NCBI GenBank assembly: GCA_900290385.1
Contig: OMSV01000054.1
Span: 1 to 8,830 of the forward strand
DNA length: 8,830 nt
Direction of reading: 5' to 3'
Source of the DNA: Syntrophobacter sp. SbD2
GTDB lineage: Bacteria; Desulfobacterota; Syntrophobacteria; Syntrophobacterales; Syntrophobacteraceae
Below are positions 1-7,008 of this stretch, in pieces (positions within the stretch are counted from its first letter, which is position 1; the number at the start of each line of letters is the position of its first letter). Both the position numbers and the translations under genes were made by a program. The notes beneath the pieces were generated by a model. It was not told where the DNA came from and made no database searches. It worked only from the letters and a program-made list of their open reading frames with translations.

Positions 1-700
1 TCAGGATGACGCATACGGGCATGACGGCCTCACGGGCGCTAAACTGGCTTTGAGCAAGTATGGTCTTGAACCGGTTGCCGCCGGCCCTTATCAGCCCGGC
101 GCCGCTCAAATCGAGCAGGCATTCGAACGGATCCGGCCGGCCAATCCGCAGGCGGTCATCCTGATTGGCACGTACGAACCTTGCGCCGGATTCATCAAGC
201 TCGCAAAGCAAAATCGGATGGGGCGGCTTTTCCATAACGTATCGTTAGTAGGCGCCGAGGAACTGGTCAAAAAGCTGGGTTCGGATGCACAAGGCGTGAT
301 CATCACGCAGGTGGTGCCGCCACCGTGGGAGACCGCCCTGCTGCCGGCTGCACAGGAATACAGCCTTCTGCTGGAGCGCTATTTCCCCGGAGAGACACCC
401 AGTTTCGTGGGATTCGAGGGGTTCGTTAACGCCAAGGTCCTCGTCCAGGCCCTGTGGCGAACAGGTCGCGAGATAACCAGGGAAAAGTACATCGAAGCCA
501 TCGAGCAGATGGATCTCTACTCTCCTGGAATTGGCGCCAATATCAATTTTGGGAACCTCGACCACCAGGGTCTGCACGATGTTTACCTGACGGCGGTGCG
601 TAACGGAAGGCTCGCCCTGGTGAAAGACTGGTCGGAAATTGACAAAACCAATGCCCGCCCGGCAGCCGCGCAAGCTCGCATGCCGGCTGCGCGCCCCTGA
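1..700 (+). CDS. ABC-type substrate-binding protein, branched-chain amino acid (LivK-like) family, C-terminal part
   Basis: This is the 3' end of a periplasmic binding protein; the frame is open from base 2 and the start lies outside the window, leaving about 232 residues. The first residues read QDDAYGHDGLTGAKLAL, the stretch typical of Peripla_BP_6 proteins where a helix follows the ligand-cleft strand. Later come FVGFEGFVNAKVLVQAL and TREKYIEAIEQM, the usual C-terminal lobe signatures of LivK-like proteins. The family captures small ligands, often branched-chain amino acids or aromatic acids, in the periplasm; the ligand here cannot be told. The protein ends in an Ala/Pro/Arg-rich tail that looks unstructured. 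No permease or ATPase gene follows; the next gene is a sensor kinase. The protein may therefore serve signalling rather than transport, but permease genes could lie upstream of the window. The internal TTG at 50 is not the real start, because family-typical sequence precedes it. Confidence 0.87.
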   Translation, partial: QDDAYGHDGLTGAKLALSKYGLEPVAAGPYQPGAAQIEQAFERIRPANPQAVILIGTYEPCAGFIKLAKQNRMGRLFHNVSLVGAEELVKKLGSDAQGVIITQVVPPPWETALLPAAQEYSLLLERYFPGETPSFVGFEGFVNAKVLVQALWRTGREITREKYIEAIEQMDLYSPGIGANINFGNLDHQGLHDVYLTAVRNGRLALVKDWSEIDKTNARPAAAQARMPAARP

Positions 701-741
701 TTTGAAATAACTGGGTACCACCCGGAGGACTGGCTGAAAGC

Positions 742-761
742 GCCATGAAGATGGCCTTTTT
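742..761 (+). terminator. Small hairpin with T-tract after the binding-protein gene
   Basis: GCCAT (742-746), a GAAG loop and ATGGC (751-755) form a 5-bp stem, followed at once by CTTTTT. This is a short intrinsic terminator or attenuator between the binding-protein gene and the kinase gene. The stem is short, so read-through into the kinase gene is quite possible. Confidence 0.5.
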
Positions 762-809
762 CGCACCTCAGGCCTGAAGCCGGGTGTTGCACCGGAAGAT
801 GCCGTAACC

Positions 810-2822
810 ATGAGACTGTTTCAGAGGCTGAGCTTCAAAAGCAAATTGCTGGTCCTGATTCTCGCCATGGTGATCTTCATTGGCGGGACCATGGGGCTCC
901 TTATCCGGACAGTGGTCTTCCCATACCTCGTGCGTGAAATAGATCTCCGGGGCCAGAACGCCGCCCGGAGGCTGGCCGAAAATGCACGCGCGTCAATCCT
1001 GCAGCGTGACCGGGTTCGATTGACAGCCATCATTTTCGAAGAGAAGTCGATCGAAAAGAACATCTCCCATATTGTTGTTACTGACGAAAACGGAAAAGTC
1101 CTGGCCCACACCTTCCTCGACGCTGTGCCCCCCGATGCGCTTTATGCCGGCAACGGTTCTGCGGAGTTGAAGCCGGCACAGACAGGGTTGTGGTCCTTTC
1201 TTACAAGACCCCTGGGGCAGAGCCAAATCCTGCTGCCCGTTTTCGAAGGACTTCACCAAATCGGCGCCATTAGAGTGGGGCTGCATCCGCAGTATATGGA
1301 CAGACTCATTTTTGAGCTGAGAATCTACAATCTGGTGTTCATTGGATTTGTAATGCTGGTGGGGCTGCTTTTCGGATTATATCTGTCCCGAATCATAACC
1401 AGGCCTGTGCTGACCCTCACTGCATTTGCCCGGGAAATCAGCCTTGGCAATCTCAACAAACGGTTGGCGCTCGGCAATCGCATAAACTGCAAGGAAGTGC
1501 TGGAATGCACCCAATACAGTTGCCCGGCCTACGGCAACCAAACACTGCGGTGCTGGTTTATCGACGGCACCTGCATGAGCGAGGGGCCATCCAACTTTCC
1601 TGACAAGATGGAAATCTGCAAAAGCTGCCCCGTTTACACGGAAACGTCAGGCGATGAGATCGTCCAGCTTGCTGATACCTTCAATCATATGACCAGCCGG
1701 CTGAGCGCTTCCGAGCAAGAACTGAGGAACTCCGAGATTCGCTACCGCTGGCTTTTCAACAGCGGTCCCCACCCGGTTTTCATAGTTTCTGCAGAAACCT
1801 GTCTCATACACGACGCAAACGACCGTGCCGCCGACATTTACGGAATCGAAAAAAAACGGCTGATCGGCATGAGATTTACGGACTTGATGTTTGAGCAGCA
1901 TCGCGAAGAAATCCGCACAGCTTTCCGCAAATCTCGAAACGCAAACTCCTGCTCCCTGATTCCGAAGATACGCCATCAGAAACATGAGGGGGGCCTGCTT
2001 TGGGTCAACATTTATTTTTGTCCCGACAGTCATGCGGGGAAATCCGATCTGGTTGTAACAACTGCAGATATCTCGGATTTTATCGAAGCGGAAACCCAGC
2101 TTATCCAGGCCGGGAAGATGGCTACCCTTGGTGAAATGGCCACCGGCGTCGCACACGAGCTTAACCAGCCGTTGAACGCGATCAAACTCGGAAGCGAGTA
2201 CCTGTTGAAGATGACCGAAAAGGGACAGCCCCTCGACAGGGAAGACCTTGACGAGTTGGCAGAAGACATGAGCCGGGAAGTGGATCGCGCGGCGGGAATA
2301 ATAAACCACCTCCGCCAGTTCGGACGCAAAAGTGAAGTGGTGGCGCATCGGGTAGATATCAACAAATCCATTCGCGGAGTTTTCACGATCCTTGGGCAGC
2401 AACTGAAGGTGCACGGTATCGAAGTGAAGCTCGACCTGGGTGAAAACCTGCCCTCAATTATGGCCGATGAGAACAGGGTAGAGCAGGTTTTCGTCAATCT
2501 GGTCAATAATGCCCGCGACGCCATGCTGGACCGGAAAACAGGCGTGCATGCCGCACCGAATGTATTGACCGTCAAGTCTTTTTCGGAACAGGGCCGTGTG
2601 ACGGCCACTGTGAGCGATACGGGTCCCGGCATACCGGAGTCGATCGGCGGAAGGCTTTTCGAACCTTTCTTCACAACCAAGGAGACCGGGAAAGGCACCG
2701 GGTTGGGACTCTCCATAAGCTACGGGATCGTTCGGGATTACAGGGGCACTATCTGTTTCACGACAAGTGAAGAAGCCGGGGCCACTTTCATAGTGAGCTT
2801 TCCCGAGGCGCCGGAGGAATGA
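810..2822 (+). CDS. Membrane sensor histidine kinase with Cache-like sensor, HAMP carrying a Cys-rich insert, PAS, and NtrB-type kinase core
   Basis: A 670-residue sensor kinase. Membrane segment 1 is about residues 11-35, an extracytoplasmic region of about 135 residues follows, and membrane segment 2 is about 173-193. The outer region contains ISHIVVTDENGKVLAH (85-100), typical of a single Cache fold. A HAMP first helix starts at about 194 (SRIITRPVLTL). It is separated from a second-helix-like segment (282-305) by a seven-cysteine module (C227, C233, C238, C248 with W249, C255, C270, C273). A PAS domain lies at about 307-425. The kinase core has the H-box VAHELNQPLNAI with H449 as the predicted phosphoacceptor, N-box NLVNNARDA (563-571), DTGPGIP (603-609) and the F/G2 boxes FEPFFTTKETGKGTGLGL (617-634). 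All catalytic boxes look intact. The ATG at 810 has GGAAGA at 794-799. The response regulator starts 3 bases after the stop, so the two form one operon and almost certainly a cognate pair. The signal sensed is unknown; the cysteines suggest metal, Fe-S or redox input. Confidence 0.95.
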   Translation: MRLFQRLSFKSKLLVLILAMVIFIGGTMGLLIRTVVFPYLVREIDLRGQNAARRLAENARASILQRDRVRLTAIIFEEKSIEKNISHIVVTDENGKVLAHTFLDAVPPDALYAGNGSAELKPAQTGLWSFLTRPLGQSQILLPVFEGLHQIGAIRVGLHPQYMDRLIFELRIYNLVFIGFVMLVGLLFGLYLSRIITRPVLTLTAFAREISLGNLNKRLALGNRINCKEVLECTQYSCPAYGNQTLRCWFIDGTCMSEGPSNFPDKMEICKSCPVYTETSGDEIVQLADTFNHMTSRLSASEQELRNSEIRYRWLFNSGPHPVFIVSAETCLIHDANDRAADIYGIEKKRLIGMRFTDLMFEQHREEIRTAFRKSRNANSCSLIPKIRHQKHEGGLLWVNIYFCPDSHAGKSDLVVTTADISDFIEAETQLIQAGKMATLGEMATGVAHELNQPLNAIKLGSEYLLKMTEKGQPLDREDLDELAEDMSREVDRAAGIINHLRQFGRKSEVVAHRVDINKSIRGVFTILGQQLKVHGIEVKLDLGENLPSIMADENRVEQVFVNLVNNARDAMLDRKTGVHAAPNVLTVKSFSEQGRVTATVSDTGPGIPESIGGRLFEPFFTTKETGKGTGLGLSISYGIVRDYRGTICFTTSEEAGATFIVSFPEAPEE

Positions 2823-2825
2823 GCG

Positions 2826-4697
2826 ATGGACCAGACCCAACCAGGTAAAAAACTGCTCGTAATTGATGACGAGCCGTCCACCCTCAAGATGCTTCGGAGG
2901 CTGCTGGGCGTTTATGGTTACTCTGTTCTGACGGCCGGGAGCGGAGAAGAGGGGCTGGAGGTTTTCCGAAACGAACGTCCTCCGCTGGTCATCACAGACA
3001 TCAGAATGCCCGGAATGGACGGAATCGAAGTCCTTAGACATCTAAGAGAAATCAGTCCGGAAGTGGAAATGATCGTGATCACAGGGCATGGCGACATGGA
3101 ACTCGCTGTCCGTTCTCTTCGCAATGCGGCTTCCGACTTCATTAACAAGCCCATTAGGAGGGAGGCCCTCGAAATTGCCCTCCAACGGGCGGAAGAAAAG
3201 ATAGAGCTAAAAAGAAAAATTAGAGATCATGCTCAAGAGCTGGAGTCAAGGGTGGAGAAGGCCACGGCCGATCTATCCCATCAGTGCCGCCGCCTCGAGG
3301 TACTGCTCAAAATAGGTAAACAGGCCGGAGAAATCCCAACTTACGGGAAGATGTCCGAATTCTTGCAAGAAAAAATCGAATCCACCACGGGCCTCAAGTG
3401 CCCACGGATTATGGTTCTTAACACCATCGGAGACGGACTCATCGGAGGCCATTCCAATTCAAGGCTGCCAAAGGCTTCGGCCCTGGCCGCCGAAATGATA
3501 AAGGGACTGAAGGGTGGCCGGCATCTTCTGACTTCGCAGGAGCTTGAAAAAATACAATTGCGTGTCGAGGCCGCCGACCAAGAGAGCGTTACAATGCTTC
3601 CGATCGACACGGAGGAAGGAGACACTGTCGGGGCCGCACTAGTCGTTGCTTCCGGCCAAAGGGACGAGGAGGACCTGAAATTTGCCGGACTGCTGCTGTC
3701 TCTGGTTGCTGGAGCGCTGCGCCGCGCAGTCGTGCAGGAAGAGGAAATCAGCAATCTCAGGCAGATCGTGGAAAAGGAAAAATTCGGCAATATGATCGGA
3801 AGACACGAAAAGATGCGCCGAATATTTAACCTGATCTCCAACGTCGCTGCATCAGACGCTACTGTCCTGGTGCTCGGCGAGAGCGGCACCGGAAAGGAAC
3901 TGGCCGCCAGGCGCCTACATGAGCTTAGTTCGCGAAGCTCGGGTCCCTTCATCGTGCTCGATTGCGCCGCCTATCCGCAGACGCTGCTCGAGGGCGAGAT
4001 GTTCGGCCATGAAAAGGGTGCCTTCACAGGCGCCGTTCACGCCCGCAAAGGTTTGTTCGAACTCGCCCAGGGAGGCACCCTGTTTCTGGATGAAGCAGGC
4101 GATATCCCCCTGCCCTCCCAGGTGAAGCTCCTTCGGGCGCTCCAGTTCAAAGAATTCCACAGGCTGGGCAGCGAGACCGTCACCAGGGTTGACGTTCGTG
4201 TAATTGCGGCCACGGCCCGGGACCTGCGAGAAGAAATAGAACGGGGAACTTTTCGTGAAGACCTTTATTACCGTCTCCACGTGATCCCCATCATAATGCC
4301 CCCTCTTCGAGAGAGGCTCTCGGATCTGCCCCTGCTGGTTTCCCACTTTCTGGAGCGCCTTAGCGGCGGATCGACAAAGAAAAAAATTCGCCGGGATGCT
4401 ATGCAGGTTCTGTTTAACCACGATTGGCCCGGAAATATCCGGGAGCTCGAAAACGCCATCGAACACGCCTTCATAATGTCCGGAACCGACGGTATAAAGG
4501 CTGCCGACCTTCCGGCCTACCTTCATGGATACGGAAAATCTTCACGCCCGGCGTCTGACGGGCTGGAGCACGTGGAACGCAGCCACGTGATAAAGGTTTT
4601 GCAGGAGTGCCGGGGCAATAAAATAATGGCCGCAAGACGGCTTAAGATCAGTCGCAGCACGCTTTACAGAAAACTCGAGCAGTTCGATATTCAATAG
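2826..4697 (+). CDS. Sigma-54-dependent response regulator (NtrC family) with GAF-like middle domain
   Basis: A 623-residue activator. The receiver domain (about 8-120) has acidic pocket D14/D15, phosphoacceptor D58 in VITDIRMPGMDG, T86 and K108. A coiled coil (about 115-160) leads into a region at about 160-305 that looks GAF-like (alternating strands, ends LLLSLVAGAL) but has no clear ligand motif. The AAA+ domain has Walker A GESGTGKE (351-358), the sigma-54-contacting loop GAFTGA (398-403), Walker B TLFLDEA (418-424), FREDLYYRLHVIPI (476-489) and WPGNIRELEN (534-543). The C-terminus is a Fis-type helix-turn-helix, GNKIMAARRLKISRSTLYRK (597-616). The protein should hydrolyse ATP to open sigma-54 RNA polymerase complexes when phosphorylated by the kinase encoded just upstream. 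GGAGGA at 2813-2818 gives a strong ribosome site, and the start lies 3 bases past the kinase stop. At 623 residues it is longer than the usual 440-480 of NtrC/ZraR/AtoC regulators because of the middle domain. Confidence 0.96.
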   Translation: MDQTQPGKKLLVIDDEPSTLKMLRRLLGVYGYSVLTAGSGEEGLEVFRNERPPLVITDIRMPGMDGIEVLRHLREISPEVEMIVITGHGDMELAVRSLRNAASDFINKPIRREALEIALQRAEEKIELKRKIRDHAQELESRVEKATADLSHQCRRLEVLLKIGKQAGEIPTYGKMSEFLQEKIESTTGLKCPRIMVLNTIGDGLIGGHSNSRLPKASALAAEMIKGLKGGRHLLTSQELEKIQLRVEAADQESVTMLPIDTEEGDTVGAALVVASGQRDEEDLKFAGLLLSLVAGALRRAVVQEEEISNLRQIVEKEKFGNMIGRHEKMRRIFNLISNVAASDATVLVLGESGTGKELAARRLHELSSRSSGPFIVLDCAAYPQTLLEGEMFGHEKGAFTGAVHARKGLFELAQGGTLFLDEAGDIPLPSQVKLLRALQFKEFHRLGSETVTRVDVRVIAATARDLREEIERGTFREDLYYRLHVIPIIMPPLRERLSDLPLLVSHFLERLSGGSTKKKIRRDAMQVLFNHDWPGNIRELENAIEHAFIMSGTDGIKAADLPAYLHGYGKSSRPASDGLEHVERSHVIKVLQECRGNKIMAARRLKISRSTLYRKLEQFDIQ

Positions 4698-4746
4698 CTG
4701 ACTTCCAGCCCTTTTCTAATCGCAGAGTTAGTTGCGGTCGGACAGG

Positions 4747-4763
4747 TGTCCTGTTATCGGACA
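4747..4763 (+). promoter_or_regulatory. Candidate activator site 1 (17-bp dyad)
   Basis: TGTCC, seven bases, then GGACA: a perfect 5+5 inverted repeat of 17 bp, the size usual for NtrC-family upstream activator sites. An extra GGACA half-site at 4740-4744 makes a second, overlapping dyad, GGACAGGTGTCC (4740-4751). It lies just past the sigma-54 activator gene, centred about 187 bp before the predicted transcription start. It shares 11 of 17 bases with site 2. Binding by the neighbouring regulator is inferred. Confidence 0.6.
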
Positions 4764-4808
4764 TATAACCATCTGAATTTGCTAATTTAACCGGCAGCAG
4801 GCCAATCA

Positions 4809-4825
4809 TGTCCAATCCTGAGACA
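4809..4825 (+). promoter_or_regulatory. Candidate activator site 2 (17-bp dyad)
   Basis: TGTCC, seven bases, then AGACA: the same arrangement as site 1 with one arm mismatch. Its centre is 62 bp from that of site 1, close to six helical turns, so both would face the same side of the DNA. It is about 125 bp before the predicted transcription start, within the usual reach of sigma-54 activators that loop DNA. Confidence 0.55.
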
Positions 4826-4915
4826 GTTTCCGTGCCCCGGCTTGGACCTCTACTCTCATCTCCCTTCGACCCTTTATCCTGTTAATTCCATTACTTATCA
4901 TATTATCCCCCCAAC

Positions 4916-4931
4916 TGGCACGATGCTTGCT
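4916..4931 (+). promoter_or_regulatory. Sigma-54 (-24/-12) promoter
   Basis: The sequence TGGCACGATGCTTGCT matches the consensus TGGCACG-N4-TTGCW at every fixed position, with the invariant GG (4917-4918) and GC (4929-4930) separated by exactly 10 bases. Transcription should begin near 4942, giving a leader of about 50 bases before the ATG at 4992. It lies downstream of a sigma-54 activator gene and two matching dyads. This is the best-matching promoter in the window. Confidence 0.88.
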
Positions 4932-4991
4932 CTTCAGGTAGGCGAAGTAAACAACATTTGCAAAAGACGCAAAACAGTAAAGGGGATAGTC

Positions 4992-5189
4992 ATGAGAACA
5001 CACGTTACAACGGCCCAAAGGGTGGCAGGCATGATCATCGGAACGGCCCTCACTATAGTTGGATTGATCTTGATCGCCCTGGGCCTGACGTTTCTCCCGA
5101 TAATCGGAATTTTTGTAGCTTTCCCGGTACTGGCTCTTGCATTCTACTTCTTCAGGCCGCAGGCCGGGCAAGTGGGTGATTACCGCTGA
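4992..5189 (+). CDS. Small two-helix inner-membrane protein, unknown function
   Basis: A 65-residue protein with a short polar start (MRTHVTTAQR), two hydrophobic segments (about 11-32 and 34-54) joined by a tight turn around LTFLP, and a short polar tail. This predicts a helical hairpin in the inner membrane with both ends on one side, probably cytoplasmic. The ATG at 4992 is chosen because AGGGG at 4981-4985 is well spaced and because the sigma-54 promoter at 4916-4931 lies upstream of it. A longer in-frame reading from 4842 would start before the promoter and is rejected. I do not recognise the family. As the only gene behind the sigma-54 promoter, it is the likely main target of the adjacent kinase/regulator pair, perhaps in envelope stress or feedback to the kinase (inference). 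The C-terminal tail may be altered by a frameshift: a plausible continuation runs in another frame to a stop at 5248-5250. Confidence 0.78.
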   Translation: MRTHVTTAQRVAGMIIGTALTIVGLILIALGLTFLPIIGIFVAFPVLALAFYFFRPQAGQVGDYR

Positions 5190-5346
5190 GACAGAAGCGG
5201 CCGGTTTTGCTGCGCCGCAGACCGAGGCCGAGGAGTCCATGGCTGCATAGGCCGGTACGTACCCTGAGCACTTTGGTACTGCAATAACTGGTTCAAGCCT
5301 TCCGGAACGAGCCGGCGGCAGACTACGGCAATCCAGTGCACCATAA

Positions 5347-5390
5347 GCGGGCGGTTGAGAGAGATTCAGCCGCCCGCATCATATTTTATC
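5347..5390 (+). terminator. Strong hairpin terminator
   Basis: Arms at 5347-5358 and 5366-5377 form a 12-bp stem: eight perfect GC-rich pairs (GCGGGCGG/CCGCCCGC) extended by U-G, U-A, G-C and A-U pairs, with a 7-base loop. The following ATCATATTTTATC is only moderately T-rich. It probably ends the sigma-54 transcript of the small membrane protein and insulates manC. A repetitive palindromic element is an alternative, but no second copy was seen here. Confidence 0.62.
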
Positions 5391-5454
5391 GCTCGAATTT
5401 GTATGGAAGACACGCGATTTTTCGCACGGCTCATATGCAAGCATCATTCTGAGA

Positions 5455-5470
5455 TGGAAAATGTTTTCCA
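5455..5470. promoter_or_regulatory. Candidate operator: 7-bp inverted repeat upstream of manC
   Basis: TGGAAAA, a TG spacer, then TTTTCCA: a perfect inverted repeat ending 113 bases before the manC start. It has the symmetry of a dimeric regulator site. No T-tract follows and the loop is too short for a good hairpin, so an operator fits better than a terminator. The regulator is unknown. Confidence 0.3.
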
Positions 5471-5583
5471 GCGAGGGTATAAAGGCAAGGCAAAGGATAT
5501 TCGTCAAGTGATGTTCTGCTCCTCAGGGCGTTGGAGTGTGCCCGCGAAGCTTATCTTTAAACTCAAATAGCAGGCGGACGGCA

Positions 5584-7008
5584 ATGATAGCACCCGTCAT
5601 CTTGTCCGGTGGTGTGGGATCCAGGTTGTGGCCCCTTTCAAGAGAGCATCTGCCAAAACAGTTGATGCCGCTTCTGGGAGGAGAACACTCCCTGTTTCAG
5701 AAAACCCTTGTCCGCCTGTCGAAAATTGCCGGAACGGCGCCTCCCATAATTGTTTGCAACGAAAGCCACCGCTTCATGGCGGCAGCACAGATTCAGGCGC
5801 TTAACATGACTTATTCTGATATCATCCTTGAACCTGTCGGCCGAAACACATGCCCGGCAATTACCGTTGGCGCGCTGGCCGCTATGAAGAACGGCGAAGA
5901 CCCCGACCTGCTTGTTCTTCCAGCGGACCATCTCATCCGGGAAGACGAGCTTTTTGCACCGGCTGTTCAGCAAGGGACCGAACTTACATCGGAAGGCAAA
6001 ATAATAACTTTCGGGATCGTTCCCGACCGGCCTGAAACCGGTTACGGGTACATCCGCAAAGGGCAATCCGTTCCAGGGCACTCAAACGGAAACGCCTGCG
6101 TGGTTCGCGAATTCATTGAGAAGCCGGATTATGAAAAAGCATGCTCCTATGTGGATTCAAAAGAGTACTTCTGGAACAGCGGCATGTTCATGTTCAGGGC
6201 CTCAGTGTTTCTCGAGGAACTGGGCCGGCTTGCGCCTGAAATTCTCGCCGCCTGCCGTGATTCATATGAAAAAGCCAGACGGGACCTGGACTTTATTCGC
6301 CTTGAAGAAGGCGCCTTTGCCTCATGTCCCAATATTTCCCTGGACTATGCAGTTATGGAAAAAACGCCCCATGCAGTCGTAATTCCCCTGACAGTGGGCT
6401 GGAGTGATGTTGGGAGCTGGCTTTCACTTCATGAAGTGTGCGCAAAAGACGAGTACAGCAACGTTGTCACAGGAGATGTTTTACTCGAAGATGTCCACAA
6501 CTGCTATATCCATTCTGAAAACAGGCTCATTGCGGCCCTCGGCATAGAAAACCAGATCATCATCGAGACAAAGGACGCTGTGCTGGTTTCATCCATGGAA
6601 CGTTCTCAGGATGTTAAGCTGATTGTGGGCAGACTCAAAGAGCAACTGAGGGAGGAGGCGCTTTCTCATTCCCGAACATACCGTCCATGGGGGTCTTACG
6701 AGTCCATCGATACCGGTGATCGCTTCAAGGTGAAGCGCATAACGGTAAATCCCGGCGCCAGTCTTTCTCTTCAGATGCACTACCACAGAGCGGAACATTG
6801 GATCGTGGTGAGGGGAACCGCCCGCATAACAAAGGGCGATGAGGAATTCCTGCTCAATGAAGACCAAAGCTCGTACATTCCCTGGGGCACGCAGCATCGC
6901 CTGGAAAACCCCGGCAAAATACCTCTGGAACTAATTGAGGTTCAGTCCGGCAGCTACCTGGGAGAAGACGATATCAGCAGGTTTGACGATAAATACGGAC
7001 GGTGCTGA
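5584..7008 (+). CDS. manC: Mannose-1-phosphate guanylyltransferase / mannose-6-phosphate isomerase (bifunctional)
   Basis: A 474-residue enzyme of the ManC/AlgA/XanB type, full length for the family. It converts fructose-6-phosphate to mannose-6-phosphate and joins mannose-1-phosphate with GTP to give GDP-mannose, a cytoplasmic precursor for O-antigen, capsule or other exopolysaccharide. The N-terminal nucleotidyltransferase has GGVGSRLWPLSREHLPKQ (9-26), the GRNTCPA loop (86-92), LPADH (112-116), FIEKPD (177-182) and WNSGMFMF (197-204). The C-terminal cupin isomerase has RPWGSYESID (367-376), QMHYHRAEHWIVVRG (397-411) with metal-binding His and Glu residues, YIPWGTQHRLENPGKIPLE (431-449) and VQSGSYLGEDDI (453-464). 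The ATG at 5584 is chosen because family sequence begins right there; the GTG at 5536 adds 16 residues with no family resemblance. AGGCGGA (5572-5578) is a fair ribosome site. It stands alone here, with no other sugar-nucleotide genes adjacent, and is not obviously linked to the regulators upstream. Confidence 0.96.
   Translation: MIAPVILSGGVGSRLWPLSREHLPKQLMPLLGGEHSLFQKTLVRLSKIAGTAPPIIVCNESHRFMAAAQIQALNMTYSDIILEPVGRNTCPAITVGALAAMKNGEDPDLLVLPADHLIREDELFAPAVQQGTELTSEGKIITFGIVPDRPETGYGYIRKGQSVPGHSNGNACVVREFIEKPDYEKACSYVDSKEYFWNSGMFMFRASVFLEELGRLAPEILAACRDSYEKARRDLDFIRLEEGAFASCPNISLDYAVMEKTPHAVVIPLTVGWSDVGSWLSLHEVCAKDEYSNVVTGDVLLEDVHNCYIHSENRLIAALGIENQIIIETKDAVLVSSMERSQDVKLIVGRLKEQLREEALSHSRTYRPWGSYESIDTGDRFKVKRITVNPGASLSLQMHYHRAEHWIVVRGTARITKGDEEFLLNEDQSSYIPWGTQHRLENPGKIPLELIEVQSGSYLGEDDISRFDDKYGRC

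Larger units (their letters stand above)
5190..5583. other. Gene-poor region between the small membrane protein and manC
   Basis: No convincing gene is seen apart from the possible frameshifted tail of the small membrane protein (to 5250). The region holds a 10-bp palindrome GGTACGTACC (5254-5263), a strong hairpin (5347-5377) and a 16-bp interrupted palindrome (5455-5470). A 71-codon frame from TTG at 5355 begins inside the hairpin, lacks a ribosome site and has no recognisable features. No clear sigma-70 or sigma-54 promoter for manC was found by eye. Confidence 0.6.

Noticed and set aside
1647..2414. Minus-strand open frame of 255 codons
   Set aside because: It lies fully opposite the PAS and kinase domains of a clear histidine kinase and shows no family signature; the same holds for the minus-strand frames at 2030-2716, 2454-3041, 3341-3952 and 3915-4526.
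4697..4716. Terminator directly after the response regulator gene
   Set aside because: GCTG/CAGC gives only a 4-bp stem before CCTTTTC, too weak to call with confidence.
4842..4991. Longer start for the small membrane protein
   Set aside because: This start lies upstream of the sigma-54 promoter (4916-4931); the added 50 residues are not membrane-protein-like and the ATG at 4992 has a better ribosome site.
5355..5570. Open frame of 71 codons starting with TTG on the plus strand
   Set aside because: It starts inside the hairpin stem at 5347-5377, has no ribosome site and no recognisable domain, signal or hydrophobic pattern.
5536..5583. Earlier GTG start for manC
   Set aside because: The extra 16 residues do not resemble ManC N-termini, which begin just before the GGVGSRLWPLSR motif at the ATG at 5584.
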